Assembly: GCA_003155495.1 (NCBI GenBank)
Contig: PMDB01000072.1
Span: 1-48,857, forward strand
DNA: 48,857 nucleotides
Source of the DNA: Ignavibacteriota bacterium
GTDB lineage: Bacteria > Bacteroidota > Ignavibacteria > UBA10030
Reading direction: 5' to 3'
Shown here: positions 17,563-25,327 of the stretch, one piece after another
Layout of the letters: the number at the start of each line of letters is the position of its first letter
Numbering within the stretch: position 1 is the stretch's first letter
Made by a program: the position numbers and the translations under genes
Notes under the pieces: generated by a model
Told to the model about the DNA's origin: nothing
What the model saw: the letters and a program-made list of their open reading frames with translations, nothing else
Database searches by the model: none

Positions 17563-18426
17563 ATGGCAATACAAGATTCTAAATTAGAAAAAGAACTTCC
17601 CACTTTGGAAGAATTCTTAATTAATTCGCCCCCAGGTTCGGAAGCAACCATTAAAGTATCTGCGTATGAATACAACACTCAATATCCTCCCCAAAAATGG
17701 CAAATCGCATTAGAAGAATTGCAATTATTTTGTAAGAACGAATCCTGTAAAGGTATTCGTTTCTTTGAACCCACGAAGGAAAAAATTTACCCCCAAGAAG
17801 GTAAAGGTGAATTGCTATTTCTATCTTATCAATGCAAAAATTGTGAAGACACTATCAAAATATATCCTATTTTATTTCATTTACAGGATAGCAATAAGGC
17901 AACGATTGTAAAGATCGGCGAATGGCCTTCGTTTGGAACACCGACTCCTACTAGGTTGCTTTCGTTAGTTGGAAGCGAAAAAGATTATTTTTTAAAAGGC
18001 AGGAGAGCAGAGAATCAAGGGCTTGGTATTGGCGCATTTGCATATTATAGACGTGTAGTCGAGAATCAAAAGAATCGAATATTTGATGAGATAATTAAAG
18101 TTGTTGAGTTAACGAAATCGGATACTAGTTTGGCTGATGCATTGAGAAATGCAAAAAATGAAACACAGTTTACAAAAGCCGTCGAATCATTAAAAGGCGG
18201 CATTCCTGATTCACTACTAATTGATGGTCACAACCCATTGACTTTGCTGCATAGTGCTTTAAGTGAAGGATTGCATGCGGAAAGTGATGAGGATTGTTTA
18301 GAATTTGCAAATACGATTCGCATTGTATTATCCGCATTCGCAGAGCGGATTGGTGAGATTCTGAAAGATCAATCAGAGTTGAAGCAAGCACTTTCAAAAC
18401 TGTTATCAAAGAAAACGAATTCCTAA
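17563..18426 (+). CDS. Cassette 3: Cys4 helical protein of unknown function
   Basis: 287 residues. Cys57/Cys62 and Cys91/Cys94 could bind one zinc. The C-terminal half is helical: RRAENQGLGIGAFAYYRRVV (147-166) and LLHSALSEGLHAESDEDCLE (228-247). These two blocks resemble a conserved arrangement in uncharacterised zinc-finger/HEPN-like (DUF4145-type) proteins, but the RxxxxH catalytic motif is not evident. No signal peptide or membrane helix is present. The start lies 34 bp after the attC2 core with an AAAGAG site close by. The function is unknown; a defence or stress role would fit cassette cargo but is a guess. Confidence 0.7.
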   Translation: MAIQDSKLEKELPTLEEFLINSPPGSEATIKVSAYEYNTQYPPQKWQIALEELQLFCKNESCKGIRFFEPTKEKIYPQEGKGELLFLSYQCKNCEDTIKIYPILFHLQDSNKATIVKIGEWPSFGTPTPTRLLSLVGSEKDYFLKGRRAENQGLGIGAFAYYRRVVENQKNRIFDEIIKVVELTKSDTSLADALRNAKNETQFTKAVESLKGGIPDSLLIDGHNPLTLLHSALSEGLHAESDEDCLEFANTIRIVLSAFAERIGEILKDQSELKQALSKLLSKKTNS

Positions 18427-18483
18427 ATAATCTTAATGAAATATGTTGCGCATCCCGATTTATCGGGAGCCGGTCCGTTAGAA
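18427..18483 (+). other. attC3, decayed recombination site
   Basis: The right boundary TCCGTTAGAAC (18474-18484) is kept and starts cassette 4. The expected inverse core (GTTGCGTCCTAAC, the mirror of cassette 3's start) is missing. Only GTTGCG (about 18445-18450) remains, plus a weak TCCTAAA at 18421. The centre is occupied by an unrelated palindrome (18453-18468). It is probably no longer a full recombination substrate on the left side. Confidence 0.5.
18453..18468. repeat. Short palindrome inside attC3
   Basis: TCCCGAT-TT-ATCGGGA: a perfect 7-bp inverted repeat with a 2-nt centre. It has the look of a dispersed intergenic palindrome, and it sits where attC3's inner arms should be. Confidence 0.6.
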
Positions 18484-18583
18484 CGCAAAGATATATTGCG
18501 TTGTTATTTGAGGTGTGCAAAATATTTAGTGAAAACAGAAACTACCCATCGTGGTCGGTAAACCATTTAAAACAGGAGCAAGA

Positions 18584-19249
18584 ATGAAAAACTCATTGAT
18601 CTTATTATTTCTCCTATCCTCTTTAGCTTTTTCTCAAACTCCGACAAAAGTTGTCAATACGATGTCATCACCCTCAGTGAAGGACTCCACTGTGCTGTCA
18701 GAAATAAAGAAAAGCTATTCAAGGCAGATCGGGGCCGCGTTTAAAATGCTGGAGCATGTAATTGATAATGCCAATGATACAACATGGACGGCAAGAATAA
18801 GTAACGTGCCGTTTTGGCAGATATGTTATCATGTTCTATGGTTTACTGATTTTTATTTTCACGCCAATCAAGCAACTTTTCAACCTCAAAGTTTTGACAT
18901 GAAAGATATTCATAATTATTGGGTCTATCCAGATTCTCAAATGGTTGAGAATCAAAAGCATCCGATTTCAAAAAGTACTATGAAAGCCTATTGCAAATAT
19001 GTAAGACAAAAAGCAAATCAATTCATTCAAAATATAAATGATACTTATTTTACAACTCCATCACCATTTGAGTGGCAAGGTTTTCCTAAAATTGATTTAG
19101 TGGATTACAATCTTCGTCATCTTCAACATCATGTTGGACAATTGGATATTGTATTACGAAGGGAACAAAATATTGGAAATCCTTGGATTATGTTTGATGA
19201 TTTATCGGAAACAACAATTCTTCCGGTAGACACTTCACCGACAAAGTAA
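18584..19249 (+). CDS. Cassette 4: exported DinB-superfamily protein
   Basis: 221 residues from ATG 18584. AGGAG (18574-18578) lies 5 nt upstream, and this start exposes a signal peptide (MKNSLILLFLLSSLAFSQ); the frame itself runs back to 18551. The mature part is a four-helix DinB-like fold. Candidate metal ligands are the His in ICYHVLWFTDFYF and the two His in LRHLQHHVGQLD, matching the three-His pattern of the family. DinB proteins include thiol transferases and many of unknown role, and most are cytoplasmic, so an exported one is uncommon. It ends about 60 bp before the attC4 inverse core. Confidence 0.78.
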   Translation: MKNSLILLFLLSSLAFSQTPTKVVNTMSSPSVKDSTVLSEIKKSYSRQIGAAFKMLEHVIDNANDTTWTARISNVPFWQICYHVLWFTDFYFHANQATFQPQSFDMKDIHNYWVYPDSQMVENQKHPISKSTMKAYCKYVRQKANQFIQNINDTYFTTPSPFEWQGFPKIDLVDYNLRHLQHHVGQLDIVLRREQNIGNPWIMFDDLSETTILPVDTSPTK

Positions 19250-19310
19250 AACTATAGTGAACAATAGCAGCATGTAGAATAATGGTTAATTAAATTTGTA
19301 AACGTTTGCA

Positions 19311-19431
19311 TTCTAACCAGACGCTCCCGACCAACCCGCCACAAAGCTTGGCGGGTAAACAAGACGGTGGGCAGGCAAGCTCGGCTTGTCCAAATAACTG
19401 AATCACAGCCGGAGGCCCAAGACTGTTAGTG
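19311..19431 (+). other. attC4, terminal site of the array (right half degenerate)
   Basis: The inverse core TTCTAAC (19311-19317), extended leftward to 19307, mirrors cassette 4's start in 10 of 11 positions. The right core would be GTTAGTG (19425-19431). Inner arms do not pair convincingly, and a palindrome (19334-19356) plus a CAAGC-TCG-GCTTG hairpin (about 19376-19388) fill the middle. The left half is well supported and the right half is weak. Confidence 0.55.
19334..19356. repeat. Palindromic repeat inside attC4
   Basis: ACCCGCC (19334-19340) and GGCGGGT (19350-19356) form a 7-bp stem around a loop that contains AAGCTT. It looks like a dispersed intergenic palindrome, comparable in placement to the one inside attC3. 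Confidence 0.55.
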
Positions 19432-19640
19432 CACGAAGTACTGTTCGGATTGTCATCTATAATATCCTTGGTCAATTGGTTAGCGAATTAGTCAACACAG
19501 AGCAGCAAGCTGGATATCATTCGATAGTCTGGAATGCAAATGTATTTTCGGGATTATACTTCTATAGACTTGAAGCAGTTTCGGCGGGAGACCCTCATAA
19601 GAGATTCATTGAGACGAAGAAGATGCTGCTGCTACGTTAG
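19428..19640 (+). pseudogene. Decapitated T9SS C-terminal sorting domain
   Basis: Translated in the frame ending at TAG 19638-19640, this encodes about 70 residues: ARSTVRIVIYNILGQLVSEL, then a WNANVFSGLYFYRLEA strand and a KKMLLLR end. These are the middle and end of a type IX secretion sorting domain like those at 36.7-36.9 kb and 40.0-40.3 kb. There is no start codon. The frame is closed by TAA 19395-19397, and homology begins right at the attC4 core. The domain's own NYPNPF opening and all of its passenger protein are missing. The parent gene was therefore truncated at the array boundary. The following 180 bp to 19820 hold no gene I can support. Confidence 0.8.
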
Positions 19641-19820
19641 TTGAATGGAGAAAACCGATCCCCCAAAGTTGCGTTGGCCATGAGATCATTGTTATTGGCG
19701 CTACGGTGAACTTTGGTGAGTGTCATCGAAGCACCATGAAACATTGCATTCTATTATATCGTATAGGAAATCGTATTCACATAGATCAATTCTTCCATAA
19801 CCATATGAGGAACAATTAAA

Positions 19821-20249
19821 ATGGAAAAGCATATTACACTCGTGGGAATCCTAAATATCGTATACCGCTCTCTGGCAATCATCGGAGCGCTTATTCTCTT
19901 TGCATTGGCTTTTGGATTTGGATATCTTATGGAATATATCTCGCGTTTCAACCACAACGAAATGTGTGAGATTCCTCCGGAAATGTTGAACGTCGTACCG
20001 ATCATCTTAACATGTGTGGGTGTTCTCATCATGATTTTTGCTATCGCAGGGATCATTGGTGCGGTTGGTGTGTTAAGGAAAAAGGAATGGGGACGGATTA
20101 CCTTGCTTATTGTATCATTCTTCAGTCTCCTCAGCATTCCGCTCGGCACTATTCTCGGAGTGTATAGCATTTGGGTTCTTTTGAACGACGAGACGATTCG
20201 TCTTTTTAATTCGGTTTCCAACATTCCGGTCAAGGAAACAGCAAAATAA
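19821..20249 (+). CDS. Small polytopic membrane protein
   Basis: 142 residues with four predicted membrane helices (about 5-33, 56-78, 80-88 extended, and 94-120). An external loop carries NHNEMCEIPPEM. A GAGG site lies 9 nt before the ATG. It resembles the short DUF-type proteins often found in Bacteroidota, but I cannot name a family. The next gene follows 18 bp downstream and may be cotranscribed. Confidence 0.7.
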   Translation: MEKHITLVGILNIVYRSLAIIGALILFALAFGFGYLMEYISRFNHNEMCEIPPEMLNVVPIILTCVGVLIMIFAIAGIIGAVGVLRKKEWGRITLLIVSFFSLLSIPLGTILGVYSIWVLLNDETIRLFNSVSNIPVKETAK

Positions 20250-20267
20250 TTACTGGATATTTCTTTT

Positions 20268-20567
20268 ATGAAAATTCTAGCACTAGAAAAAGAAGTTCCT
20301 GGTATAATCGATAACCGGTTCACTTCTGAAATCCTTCGCACGGAAGCTGCGCGGGCATGGGAATTGTATCAGGCAGGAATGATCCGCGAATTATATTTCC
20401 GCAGCGATCGTCAGGAAGCAGTACTCGTACTCGAATGTAAGGACGCCGAAGATGCTCGATCGGTGCTTGCAACGCTGCCGTTAGTTAAAGAAGGTCTGAT
20501 CACATTTGACATTATCCCGTTGACAGCATATCCGGGATTTGCCAGGCTTTTTGAGAAGAAGGAATAG
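20268..20567 (+). CDS. YciI/muconolactone-isomerase-like dimeric alpha-beta barrel protein
   Basis: 99 residues. The pattern MKILALEKEVPG, a helix with AARAWELYQAGMIRELYFR, VLVLECKDAEDA and a closing FDIIPLTAYPGFARLF is that of small ferredoxin-like-fold proteins annotated as YciI-like or muconolactone delta-isomerase-like. No catabolic genes are nearby, so the isomerase name should not be taken as an activity. It is the second gene after the membrane protein. Confidence 0.7.
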   Translation: MKILALEKEVPGIIDNRFTSEILRTEAARAWELYQAGMIRELYFRSDRQEAVLVLECKDAEDARSVLATLPLVKEGLITFDIIPLTAYPGFARLFEKKE

Positions 20568-20884
20568 CAAGGCTTCTAAAAATAGGAAAGAAAGTGGCGT
20601 TCATCAATTAATGTTACTTGATGCGTTAAAATATTCTTTTATCTATAGCCGCCGCTTCTGAATAATCAACCATATGTTTCGGGCCTACACCGTTCGATGT
20701 TGATTGAAAGATTTGTGTCTGAGAGAAGAGAACCTATACTTGGTTTGATCATTACTTGGTAATCCGGTGTGACTCTTCTGGAATATGGCGATGAAACAGC
20801 CAGCAGGATACTCCATACATGAGAAGAATGCAGATGCATTCCCCATATGTCGGCTGTTCTTCTTGATTGCAGCTGTTTTTCTTG
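20568..20884. other. Convergent intergenic region
   Basis: 317 bp between converging genes with no supported gene. GAATGCA-GA-TGCATTC (20826-20841) is a perfect 7-bp palindrome downstream of the response-regulator gene, but it has no T run and is at best a weak terminator. Confidence 0.4.
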
Positions 20885-21511
20885 TCAAGACGCTCCGGAT
20901 ACAAAATCCTTCGCACATTCCGGGCAGAGGCCATGGCTGAGTGTTGCATCGGAGTGTTCCAACAGATATTTTTCTAATTGATTCCAATATCCCTTGTCAT
21001 CTCGAATTTTTTTACAGGATGAACAGATGGGAATAAGCCCGCTGAGTTTTTTTACATTCGCGAGCGCTTCCTGGAGTTCGCGAATCAGTTTTTCCCGTTC
21101 TTTTTCTTCCCGCTTGCGTTCATGAATAAGATGCCATTCACGCAACGTGCGCTCCACTGTGCGAGGCATCGAGTCAAATGCTTCAGGGGATTTCACAACG
21201 TAATCCATCGCGCCCGATTTGAGCGCTTGAACGGCTAATTCTTCGCCGCCATGCGATGTAAGTATGACAATTGGGAAACGATCTTTGCACATCGGCACTA
21301 AAGCCACACCTTGTCCATCCGGTAAACCATTATCGACCAATGCTATATGAGGTGTACGATTTTCTATTTCTGTTCTGGCTTCACTCAGAGTCCGAGCGAC
21401 GATCACAGAATATTCTTCTGCCGAATCGGCAAAGGCACGACAGATCAACTCGGCGTGACCGGATTCGTCTTCCACAAGGAGAATATGCCGTTCAGAATTA
21501 TTCTTGGACAT
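20885..21511 (-). CDS. Response regulator with C-terminal Cys-rich module
   Basis: 208 residues from the ATG at 21511. That start is preferred because GAAAGG lies 9 nt upstream and the receiver begins at once; the frame extends to 21553 and overlaps the previous gene. The receiver has Glu14-Asp15, Asp60 (in VDNGLPDG) as phospho-acceptor, the TSHGG switch and the VKSPE lysine. A coiled coil (about 125-150) leads to LSGLIPICSSCKKIRDDKGY and, further on, HGLCPECAKDF. This module has two Cys pairs and is seen at the ends of many PAS/receiver signalling proteins; it is probably a metal-binding output or scaffold. It is the third gene of a phosphorelay operon. Confidence 0.85.
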   Translation of the reverse strand: MSKNNSERHILLVEDESGHAELICRAFADSAEEYSVIVARTLSEARTEIENRTPHIALVDNGLPDGQGVALVPMCKDRFPIVILTSHGGEELAVQALKSGAMDYVVKSPEAFDSMPRTVERTLREWHLIHERKREEKEREKLIRELQEALANVKKLSGLIPICSSCKKIRDDKGYWNQLEKYLLEHSDATLSHGLCPECAKDFVSGAS

Positions 21512-21531
21512 TCGCATCATCCTTTCTTTCT

Positions 21532-21972
21532 TCACCAAGGGCGTTTGTTCCATGCCAACCAGTAATAACCTAAATCGCGCAAGAGGCGCGAGAAGTTTTC
21601 AAAATTGACCGGCTTGGTTACATAGCTGTTTGCATGGTATTCATACGCTTGGGCCAAATCTTTTTCAGCATCGGATGTGGTAAGCACGACAATCGGAATC
21701 GCTTGCAGTGTCAAATCACTTTTTATTTGTTTAAGCACTTCCAGGCCGTCGATTCGAGGTAAACGCAAGTCTAACAGTATGAGATCTGGACGCGGATATT
21801 TCTTTTGATCGGAATATGTGCCTTGTTTATACACATAGTCGAGTGCAGCTTCACCGTCTTCGACATGATAAATATGGTTGGCAACCTGAAATTCTTCCAG
21901 ATTGCGTTTGACAAGTTCCGCATGATCGGGGTTGTCTTCTACCAGTAATATCGTCAATGGTTTGCCAATCAT
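21532..21972 (-). CDS. Rcp1-like response regulator
   Basis: 146 residues comprising a single receiver of the type that pairs with phytochrome-like and PAS kinases. It has Glu12-Asp13, Asp68 (in LLDLRLPRIDG), TTSDAEKD as the switch region and TKPVNFENF with the conserved lysine. The long 40-65 insertion (LDYVYKQGTYSDQKKYPRP) is characteristic of the Rcp1 group. Its ATG overlaps the kinase stop by 4 bp (21969-21972), so the two are translationally coupled and the kinase is almost certainly its donor. Confidence 0.93.
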   Translation of the reverse strand: MIGKPLTILLVEDNPDHAELVKRNLEEFQVANHIYHVEDGEAALDYVYKQGTYSDQKKYPRPDLILLDLRLPRIDGLEVLKQIKSDLTLQAIPIVVLTTSDAEKDLAQAYEYHANSYVTKPVNFENFSRLLRDLGYYWLAWNKRPW

Positions 21973-24287
21973 TGTTCATGATCCTTTCGCGCTATATGGT
22001 TTGAGGAGAGTGTAAAGCAGAACGTTGTACCAAAACCTTTGCCTTGTGATTCGACCCAGACTCTTCCGCCGTGAATTTCTACAATGCGGTGCACAAGAGC
22101 CAATCCGATACCGGTGCCGTGGGTGCCGGTATCAAGCTTGTTAAATAATCCGAACACCGTTTCGTGATAGCGTGGATCCACACCGATGCCATTGTCTTGA
22201 ACATAGATCACCTGTTCTTCATGATCTTTCCGTGTGCCGATTTCAATACGTGGATTCGGCTGGTTCCCCATAAACTTGACGGCATTTTCTATCAAGTTTT
22301 GCAGTACTTGTGCCAGACGCCGTTGATCACCATAGACCATCGGTAAATCTGGTTGAATGATTACTTCCACTTCATGTTCTGTAATCGTTCCGGCGAGCAG
22401 CCCCACAACTTCTTGTGTGAGTTCAACCAGATTCACATCCGATGGCGGGTTCATGGTGCGCCCAATGCGAGAAAGCTCCAGAAGATTCCCAAGGAGTCCT
22501 CCCATTTTATCAGCAGCGTCGGCAATCCTCCGCAGATCGCTTTCCAATCGTTGATATCGCCCAGCAATGACATCATGCAGCAGTGCGCCTGCAAATCCTT
22601 TAATTGTAATCAGCGGACTTTTCAAGTCATGCGATACCGTGTACGTAAAGCGTTCTAACTCTGCGTTCTTATCCTGCAATTGCTTTTGCTTTTGCCTGCG
22701 CTCGGTAATGTCTTCAAATACCGTTGCGAAAGTACCTTGCTTCGGCGAGACAACACCGATACGAAAGTGTCTTTCCAGCGGTAAAAAATATGTTTCGAAG
22801 GTATAGGGTTCTCCGGTGCGCGCTACGCGTTCGAATTCTTCAAAGTATGGCGGTGACGCTGTGCCATAGAGAACGCTCGCCAATAATCCTTTTGCTTTCT
22901 TATGGAGTAGGCCTGTATGCTTTTCGTATGACGGGTTAATATCGAGAATGCGATAATCAACCGCTTTGCCGTTCTCATCGTAGATCATTTCATGCAGTGC
23001 AACACCTTCTGTCAAATTCTCGAACAAGGTACGGAATTTATGTTCGTTATCGCTGAGATTGGCTAATAATTTTTCGCGCTCTTGCTGTGCCTTCATAAGG
23101 TCATTGATTCCGCGCGTGATCCCCACGAGCCCCACGATTTGACCACTGTCATCGCGCAACGGAACTTTTGTGGTCCACGTCCAGTTGGTCTGTCCGTCCT
23201 TCAATTGCCTGCTTTCAACGAGACCTATAATCGGCTCGCCCGATTCCATCAGTCGCTGTTCATCAATAAATGTCTTTCGGCCAAACTCTTCACCCCACAG
23301 GTCTGCATCAGTTTTTCCAACGATTTGACTCATATCGTCCACATTCAGGTCTCGCATTTCTTTACGATTCGTCCTTAGTAAACGACACTGCCGGTCTTTA
23401 AAGTAAATACTGTCCGGGATGTTGTCCATCAGTGCATCTAAAAAAGCTTTTTCATTTTTCAATGCTTCTTCTATTTTTTTGCGTTCCGTGATATCCCTGC
23501 TAACCCCGACAATACCGATAATCTTTCCGTGATTGTCTCTAATGGGAACCTTTGTGGTCAGATGCCAATTGAGTTTTCCCGTTTTCGCATCCAACACCTC
23601 TTCTTCATGATTCAAGAGCGCTTCACCTGTTTCAAAAACATTCCGTTCATCTGAAGTGAATTTCTTCGCAAGCAGCTCAGAAAAAAAATCAAACGAAGTC
23701 TTGCCCAATGCATCTTCTTGTTTCAATAAGCCTACCGATTGTAAGTGAGCCATATTATTGATGACATAACGACCCTTGTCGTCTTTGACATATATTTTGT
23801 CCGGTAAGTTGTCGATCAACGTACGGAGAAGATTTCGTTCCCCTGCCACCATTTCCTTCGTTCTTTTTCGCAGCAGTTCGGCAACTGATTGCCCGCTCGT
23901 ATCAGCAGAGAGATCGACACCGAAGAGAAGTGAACTTATTCTTAGCTCACTGAATCTTCCCGTTACCCACCCAATAATGCTGGCTATAATACCGCCGAAA
24001 ATAATAGAAACAAATTCCATGGAACCATACTGAAGAGCAAATCCGTGCAGAAGGAGGTTTACGAGACCAACAATCAATCCTGCCAACATTCCACCTCTTG
24101 CTCCCAAAACCCAAGCTGATAGAATCACCGGAACTAAGATGATGATACCTCCGGTTTCACCCATCTGTTGATGAATGCGAGAAAACATATAGACATATAA
24201 AACCAGCAGCAAAATCGCAAGAGTAACCAAAGCACCTTGAAGAATATAACCGCGTAGGCCGCCTTCTTGTTTAATATGTTCCGTCAT
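21969..24287 (-). CDS. Membrane PAS histidine kinase
   Basis: 772 residues. The N-terminal 115 residues contain about four membrane helices. Three PAS segments follow (roughly 150-270, 280-400 and 415-530), the first two with VPxRDxxGxIxGxVGxxRDI/GI ends that predict PAC motifs. The HisKA phospho-acceptor is His553 in TYTVSHDLKSPL. The ATPase domain has the N-box NLIENAVKF, DNGIGVDP and GTGIGLALVHRIVE. Autophosphorylation would feed the two receivers encoded downstream. The ligand is unknown, and no haem- or flavin-binding motif is obvious in the PAS domains. Confidence 0.94.
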   Translation of the reverse strand: MTEHIKQEGGLRGYILQGALVTLAILLLVLYVYMFSRIHQQMGETGGIIILVPVILSAWVLGARGGMLAGLIVGLVNLLLHGFALQYGSMEFVSIIFGGIIASIIGWVTGRFSELRISSLLFGVDLSADTSGQSVAELLRKRTKEMVAGERNLLRTLIDNLPDKIYVKDDKGRYVINNMAHLQSVGLLKQEDALGKTSFDFFSELLAKKFTSDERNVFETGEALLNHEEEVLDAKTGKLNWHLTTKVPIRDNHGKIIGIVGVSRDITERKKIEEALKNEKAFLDALMDNIPDSIYFKDRQCRLLRTNRKEMRDLNVDDMSQIVGKTDADLWGEEFGRKTFIDEQRLMESGEPIIGLVESRQLKDGQTNWTWTTKVPLRDDSGQIVGLVGITRGINDLMKAQQEREKLLANLSDNEHKFRTLFENLTEGVALHEMIYDENGKAVDYRILDINPSYEKHTGLLHKKAKGLLASVLYGTASPPYFEEFERVARTGEPYTFETYFLPLERHFRIGVVSPKQGTFATVFEDITERRQKQKQLQDKNAELERFTYTVSHDLKSPLITIKGFAGALLHDVIAGRYQRLESDLRRIADAADKMGGLLGNLLELSRIGRTMNPPSDVNLVELTQEVVGLLAGTITEHEVEVIIQPDLPMVYGDQRRLAQVLQNLIENAVKFMGNQPNPRIEIGTRKDHEEQVIYVQDNGIGVDPRYHETVFGLFNKLDTGTHGTGIGLALVHRIVEIHGGRVWVESQGKGFGTTFCFTLSSNHIARKDHEQ

Positions 24288-24342
24288 TCTCTTAAATCCT
24301 TTTTCACTTCCTGTTGCTTCTTCTCTTGCTTGTTGCTATGTA

Positions 24343-25221
24343 TCATGACAATTGCTTCGTTGCTTTCACCGTATTTCTCAGAAGCATTGCAATGGTCATG
24401 AGGCCAACACCGCCGGGAACAGGAGTGATAGCTTTTGCAATTTTCGATGCAGATTCAAAATGCACATCGCCAACAATTCGATATCCTTTCGGCAATGAAG
24501 AATCCTCCACGCGATTGATTCCGACATCGATAACGACAACACCTTCTTTCAACATTGCACCGGTAATGAATTCCGGTTTACCAATTGCGGCTATCAGAAT
24601 ATCCGCAGACTTGATGTAGGAGGTAAGATCAGAAGCACCTGTGTGCGCAACAGTGACAACTGCGTTCGCTCCGGATTGTTTCTGGAGAAGGATGTTCGCT
24701 ATCGGTTTACCCACAATATTACTCCGCCCAACAACAACAACATGTTTCCCAGCAGGATCATTTCCGCTGCGAACGAGTAATTCCTGTATTCCCGCCGGTG
24801 TACATGATTTAAAGGTATCCTGACCGATCACTAACTTTCCAATGTTCATCGGATGGAACCCATCGACATCTTTTCGCGGGTCGATTGCTCGGATTACTTC
24901 TTCCTCGCTGATATGTTTCGGCAGCGGCAGTTGGACGAGAAGTCCATGGATATTGGGATCGGCATTGAATTCAGCAATCCTCGCCAGCAATACATATTCC
25001 GGTGTATCCATCGGCATTCGTTCAGTAACCGAATAGATGCCTGCTTCTTCGCATGCTTTTCCCTTTGATCGGACATACGATTGTGAAGCGGGGTTTTCGC
25101 CCACAAGGATAAACGCTAATCCCGGAACAATCCCTTTCGTTGCGCGCATACGGACAACTTCTTGTTTCACCTCACGCTTGATATCTTCGGCAATTTTCTT
25201 TCCGTCAATAATTTCAGCCAT
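24343..25221 (-). CDS. folD: Methylenetetrahydrofolate dehydrogenase/cyclohydrolase
   Basis: 292 residues, the usual size. It interconverts 5,10-methylene- and 10-formyl-tetrahydrofolate, supplying C1 units for purine synthesis. SYVRSKGKACEEAGI contains the Tyr and Lys of the active site. Also present are LLVQLPLP, DPRKDVDGFHP, the NADP loop VVVGRSNIVGKP and the closing TPVPGGVGLMTIAMLL. It lies upstream of the kinase operon on the same strand with a 55 bp gap. purM, another purine gene, is about 7 kb away on the same strand. Confidence 0.97.
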   Translation of the reverse strand: MAEIIDGKKIAEDIKREVKQEVVRMRATKGIVPGLAFILVGENPASQSYVRSKGKACEEAGIYSVTERMPMDTPEYVLLARIAEFNADPNIHGLLVQLPLPKHISEEEVIRAIDPRKDVDGFHPMNIGKLVIGQDTFKSCTPAGIQELLVRSGNDPAGKHVVVVGRSNIVGKPIANILLQKQSGANAVVTVAHTGASDLTSYIKSADILIAAIGKPEFITGAMLKEGVVVIDVGINRVEDSSLPKGYRIVGDVHFESASKIAKAITPVPGGVGLMTIAMLLRNTVKATKQLS

Positions 25222-25327
25222 AATAATTTCTCCAATCCCGCCGATCGACCACAGATGAGAATTTCGCAGATAATGATTTGATACTATTCTCTGTCTGTTC
25301 TTTTTCTCTATGGAGGCTCGATTTGTT

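Larger units (their letters stand above)
15565..19432 (+). mobile_element. Integron-type gene-cassette array without integrase (CALIN), four cassettes
   Basis: Four ORFs in one orientation are each followed by an attC-like site that ends in GTTA. In integrons the inverse core at the 3' end of a cassette mirrors that cassette's own 5' end, and this is what is seen. Cassette 1 starts GTTAGCGTGCCGC (15565) against 16255-16267, 12 of 13 matching. Cassette 2 starts GTTATACGGCATGCC (16413-16427) against 17331-17345, 15 of 15. Cassette 4 starts GTTAGAACGCA (18477) against 19307-19317, 10 of 11. Cassette 3 has only a 6-nt match (GTTGCG). attC1 and attC2 are similar to each other over their right ends. 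No tyrosine recombinase gene is present in the window, so the array is either remote from its integrase or orphaned. Confidence 0.82.

Noticed and set aside
15232-19820. Integron integrase or transposase within or beside the cassettes
   Set aside because: No tyrosine-recombinase or transposase motif in any frame here; the array is therefore described as lacking an integrase in this window.
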